A stretch of 64,000 bases of DNA, taken from Oreocharis arfaki. Lineage: Eukaryota; Chordata; Aves; Passeriformes; Paramythiidae. The notes under the pieces are model-generated. The model had not been told where the DNA came from. It was given only the letters and a program-made list of their open reading frames with translations, and did not search any database. Location: contig VZRR01012571.1 in assembly GCA_013398015.1 (NCBI GenBank), forward strand, positions 1 through 64,000, given 5' to 3'. Both the position numbers and the translations under genes were made by a program. Below, one piece after another: positions 61,969 through 64,000 of this stretch; position 1 is the first letter of the stretch, and every line of letters begins with the position of its first letter.

Positions 61969-62514
61969 TGTCCTGGTTCTGTCTGGAATGGAGCTAGTTT
62001 TCCTCCTAGTGATGTGTTTTGGATTCAGCATGAGAATAATGTTGATAAAACAAACATTTTAGCTGTTGCTAAGCAGTGCTTACTCTAAGTCAAGGACTGT
62101 TCCGTTTCCCAGCCTCTGCCAGTGAGCAGAAGTGCAAGAATATGGGAGGGGGCATGGCCAGAACAGGTGACCCGAAGTGGCCAAAGGGATATTTCACACT
62201 ATGGGACATTATGCTCAGTACCTAAACTAGGGTAGGGGGTGGCAGTGGCTGCTGGGGGACAGGCTGGGCATCGGTCAGTGGGTGGGGAGCAACTGTACTG
62301 TGTGTCACTTGTTTCTCTCTCTCTCTTTGTTGTCACCATTTTCATTACAATTACTCGTTTTGTTCTATTTTACTTTATTTCAATTATTAAACTGTTCGTA
62401 TCTTAGCCCATTGGTTTTACCTTTTTCTGAATCTTCTCCTCATCTCACCAGGGTAGGGAGGAGTGAATGAGTGGCTGTGTAGTGTTTCGTTGCCAATGGG
62501 ATTAAACCACAACA
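61969..62514 (+). mobile_element. Solo LTR of an avian endogenous retrovirus, older copy
   Basis: The element starts TGTCCTGGTTCTGTCTGGAA and ends GGGATTAAACCACAACA. Between them it follows a widespread avian LTR: 'GTGTTTTGGATTCAGCATGA', 'GTTGCTAAGCAGTGCTTAC', 'CCAAAGGGATATTTCACACT', 'GCTGGGCATCGGTCAGTGGG' and 'TGTGTCACTTGTTTCTCT'. ATTAAA at 62,386-62,391 is in the place of the polyadenylation signal. The expected TATA region reads CAGTACCTAAAC (about 62,216), so it is decayed. The flanks TGGAC and AAGAC match at only three of five bases, an eroded target duplication. No internal retroviral sequence adjoins, so this is a solo LTR. The open frame at 62,282-62,470 is only the pyrimidine-rich 3' half of the LTR. 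Confidence 0.93.
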
Positions 62515-64000
62515 AAGACATGAATTAACACAAGAAACCATTAAAATTTTTTACATGGCTTCAACAACACAAAAAACTACAGCTTAGAAAACATGGGCAG
62601 CAAATACATATGATTACAAGCTGCAAACAAATAATCAAAACATAGCTTTAGCCTTTCCCACAATTTAGAGTTGTGGCATTATTTGCAAAATAAAAATTAA
62701 TAACTAAAATAGCCCAATGAAGAGCTACAATTCTACTGAAAAGAATGAGACTGAATTTTTATATACAACTCCCACTAACATCTCTACTCAGATTTTTCTT
62801 TCTTTGGCTCCATGCTAAGCACAAAACATGATTTTTCTTTCCTATTTTAAAGTATGCAAAACGTACCAAAAAATCCTGTATCCTTTGCCTGTCGACCTTA
62901 ACTTCTAAGCTTTCCTAACTTTTAAATGTTTGGTCTTATAAATGTAGTTTACCACCAATCTCAGCATTCTTATCCTTGTACTGTAATTAAGGTTTTGGAG
63001 ACATTTTGCTTTACATCTGTGGGTATTCTGTGAACAATCAGTTTTTCACTTGACAGTTCATTCTTAAAAGTAGAAGTTCTTTTTAAATTTTCATAATGTA
63101 GGAAAGTTACTCCAGGGATATTCAGCAGACTGAGGATTCAGTGGCAGTCTAAATTAATCTGGATCAGGTGAGAAAGTGTTTTCAGAGTCACACCATGAAT
63201 GCCAGCCTGCTTACAAATTCTGTTTCAGCTGTGAGCAGGCTGTTCAGACTAGAGGCATTTCAAAGGCAAAGAAAACATTTAGATCCTACTGAAGATAAAC
63301 GATTTCTAAGCATCAAGAAAAAATGTAGAATCACATTCAAAGTGACAGGTTCCTCTGCCAGTTAAAATTCTTGAATAGAACTGGAAAGATAAGGCTGGGT
63401 GGAGATCCCATTCAATGTCTGTTGTGTCATGGATTTGATAATGGTGCTCGAAATTTTGGAAAGCTAATAGTTGCTAGGTTGGAGGTTTGGCTGCAGGCAT
63501 CTTTCTCTTCATTTTCACACAAACAGAAAAATTCTGTAAAAAACCAAATTTGATTATAATTTCTTAGGAGACCTGTGTTTAGCTACAATAAAAAAAACCC
63601 CAAAGTACAATACTTCTCATTAATCTTCTCCACACCATGAGATAAACACTACCAGTTTCTACATAACTCCTGTCCCTCTGAAAAAGATTAAATTCTTCCA
63701 TTTGTAAAAATACAAAATGTAGCATAATTTTAAAACTCATATAGAAAAAGACATGAAGCATTACTCCTGTTTTTCAGTTTCAAAGGTAAATTGATCTAGA
63801 ATCATTGTGGGAATTTCAGTCACATTCAGTTTTTCAATCACTTCAATTTTCTCTGCTTTTTAAATACCATTAAAATACAGATTCAGTGTTCTATAAATGG
63901 AATGAAATTATTCATTATATCTCTTAATATACATATGCATTATCTTGAATTGCACACACTGGTTATTACATAGTTCAGACAAATCACTAAATACTTAGTA
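62515..64000. other. Unique AT-rich noncoding sequence
   Basis: No gene, RNA gene or named repeat recognised up to the end of the window. Confidence 0.5.

Noticed and set aside
1..64000. CRISPR arrays, operons, tRNA or rRNA genes
   Set aside because: Scanned for by eye; no regularly spaced direct repeats, no tRNA T-loop with matching acceptor arms, and no ribosomal sequence was seen. The sequence is vertebrate in character.

Overview
The window reads as noncoding nuclear DNA from a bird, either intergenic or deep intronic. I found no protein-coding gene, tRNA or rRNA that I can support. The bird assignment rests on the interspersed repeats. There are seven fragments of CR1, the dominant avian LINE, most with 3' ends of the 'ATAGAATCA ... 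GGAAGGGACC' type or its complement. There are also two solo long terminal repeats of the avian endogenous-retrovirus type that starts TGTCCTGGTT and ends in a CCACGACA or CCACAACA tail. No mammalian L1, Alu or B elements were seen. The LTR type suggests a neoavian bird, possibly a songbird, but the species cannot be fixed by eye. Composition is AT-rich, and open frames are mostly under 120 codons and overlap on both strands, as expected by chance.

Layout. 1-13 kb is unique AT-rich sequence with one CpG-rich block near 2.5-3.05 kb that looks like a regulatory element. 13-18.3 kb holds four CR1 copies: plus strand at 13.1, minus at 15.0 and 15.8, and a plus-strand reverse-transcriptase fragment at 17.9. 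18.3-29.9 kb is unique sequence with two candidate regulatory blocks (21.7 and 25.6 kb) and one possible old repeat (28.05 kb). At 29,882-30,456 lies a solo LTR with an intact 5-bp target duplication, inside a long stretch that is purine-rich on the plus strand (about 28.5-34 kb). 34-39 kb holds further candidate regulatory blocks and an A-rich simple repeat. 39.4-39.9 kb is a minus-strand CR1. 44-50 kb holds a hairpin-bearing block, a (CTG)10 run with an adjoining 12-bp minisatellite, a pyrimidine-rich tract and a plus-strand CR1. At 53.24-53.41 kb an 89-bp segment is repeated in tandem with a single N between the copies, which may be an assembly artefact. 58-64 kb has an AT-rich patch, a CR1, a cysteine-rich minus-strand open frame beside a CpG-rich patch, a pyrimidine tract and a second, older solo LTR at 61,969-62,514.

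Nothing here works as a gene set. The useful content is the repeat record, a handful of blocks worth testing as conserved enhancers, one open frame worth testing as an exon, and the likely assembly problem at the N. No previously undescribed system is evident. All repeat and motif calls come from reading the sequence against remembered family features, without alignment.
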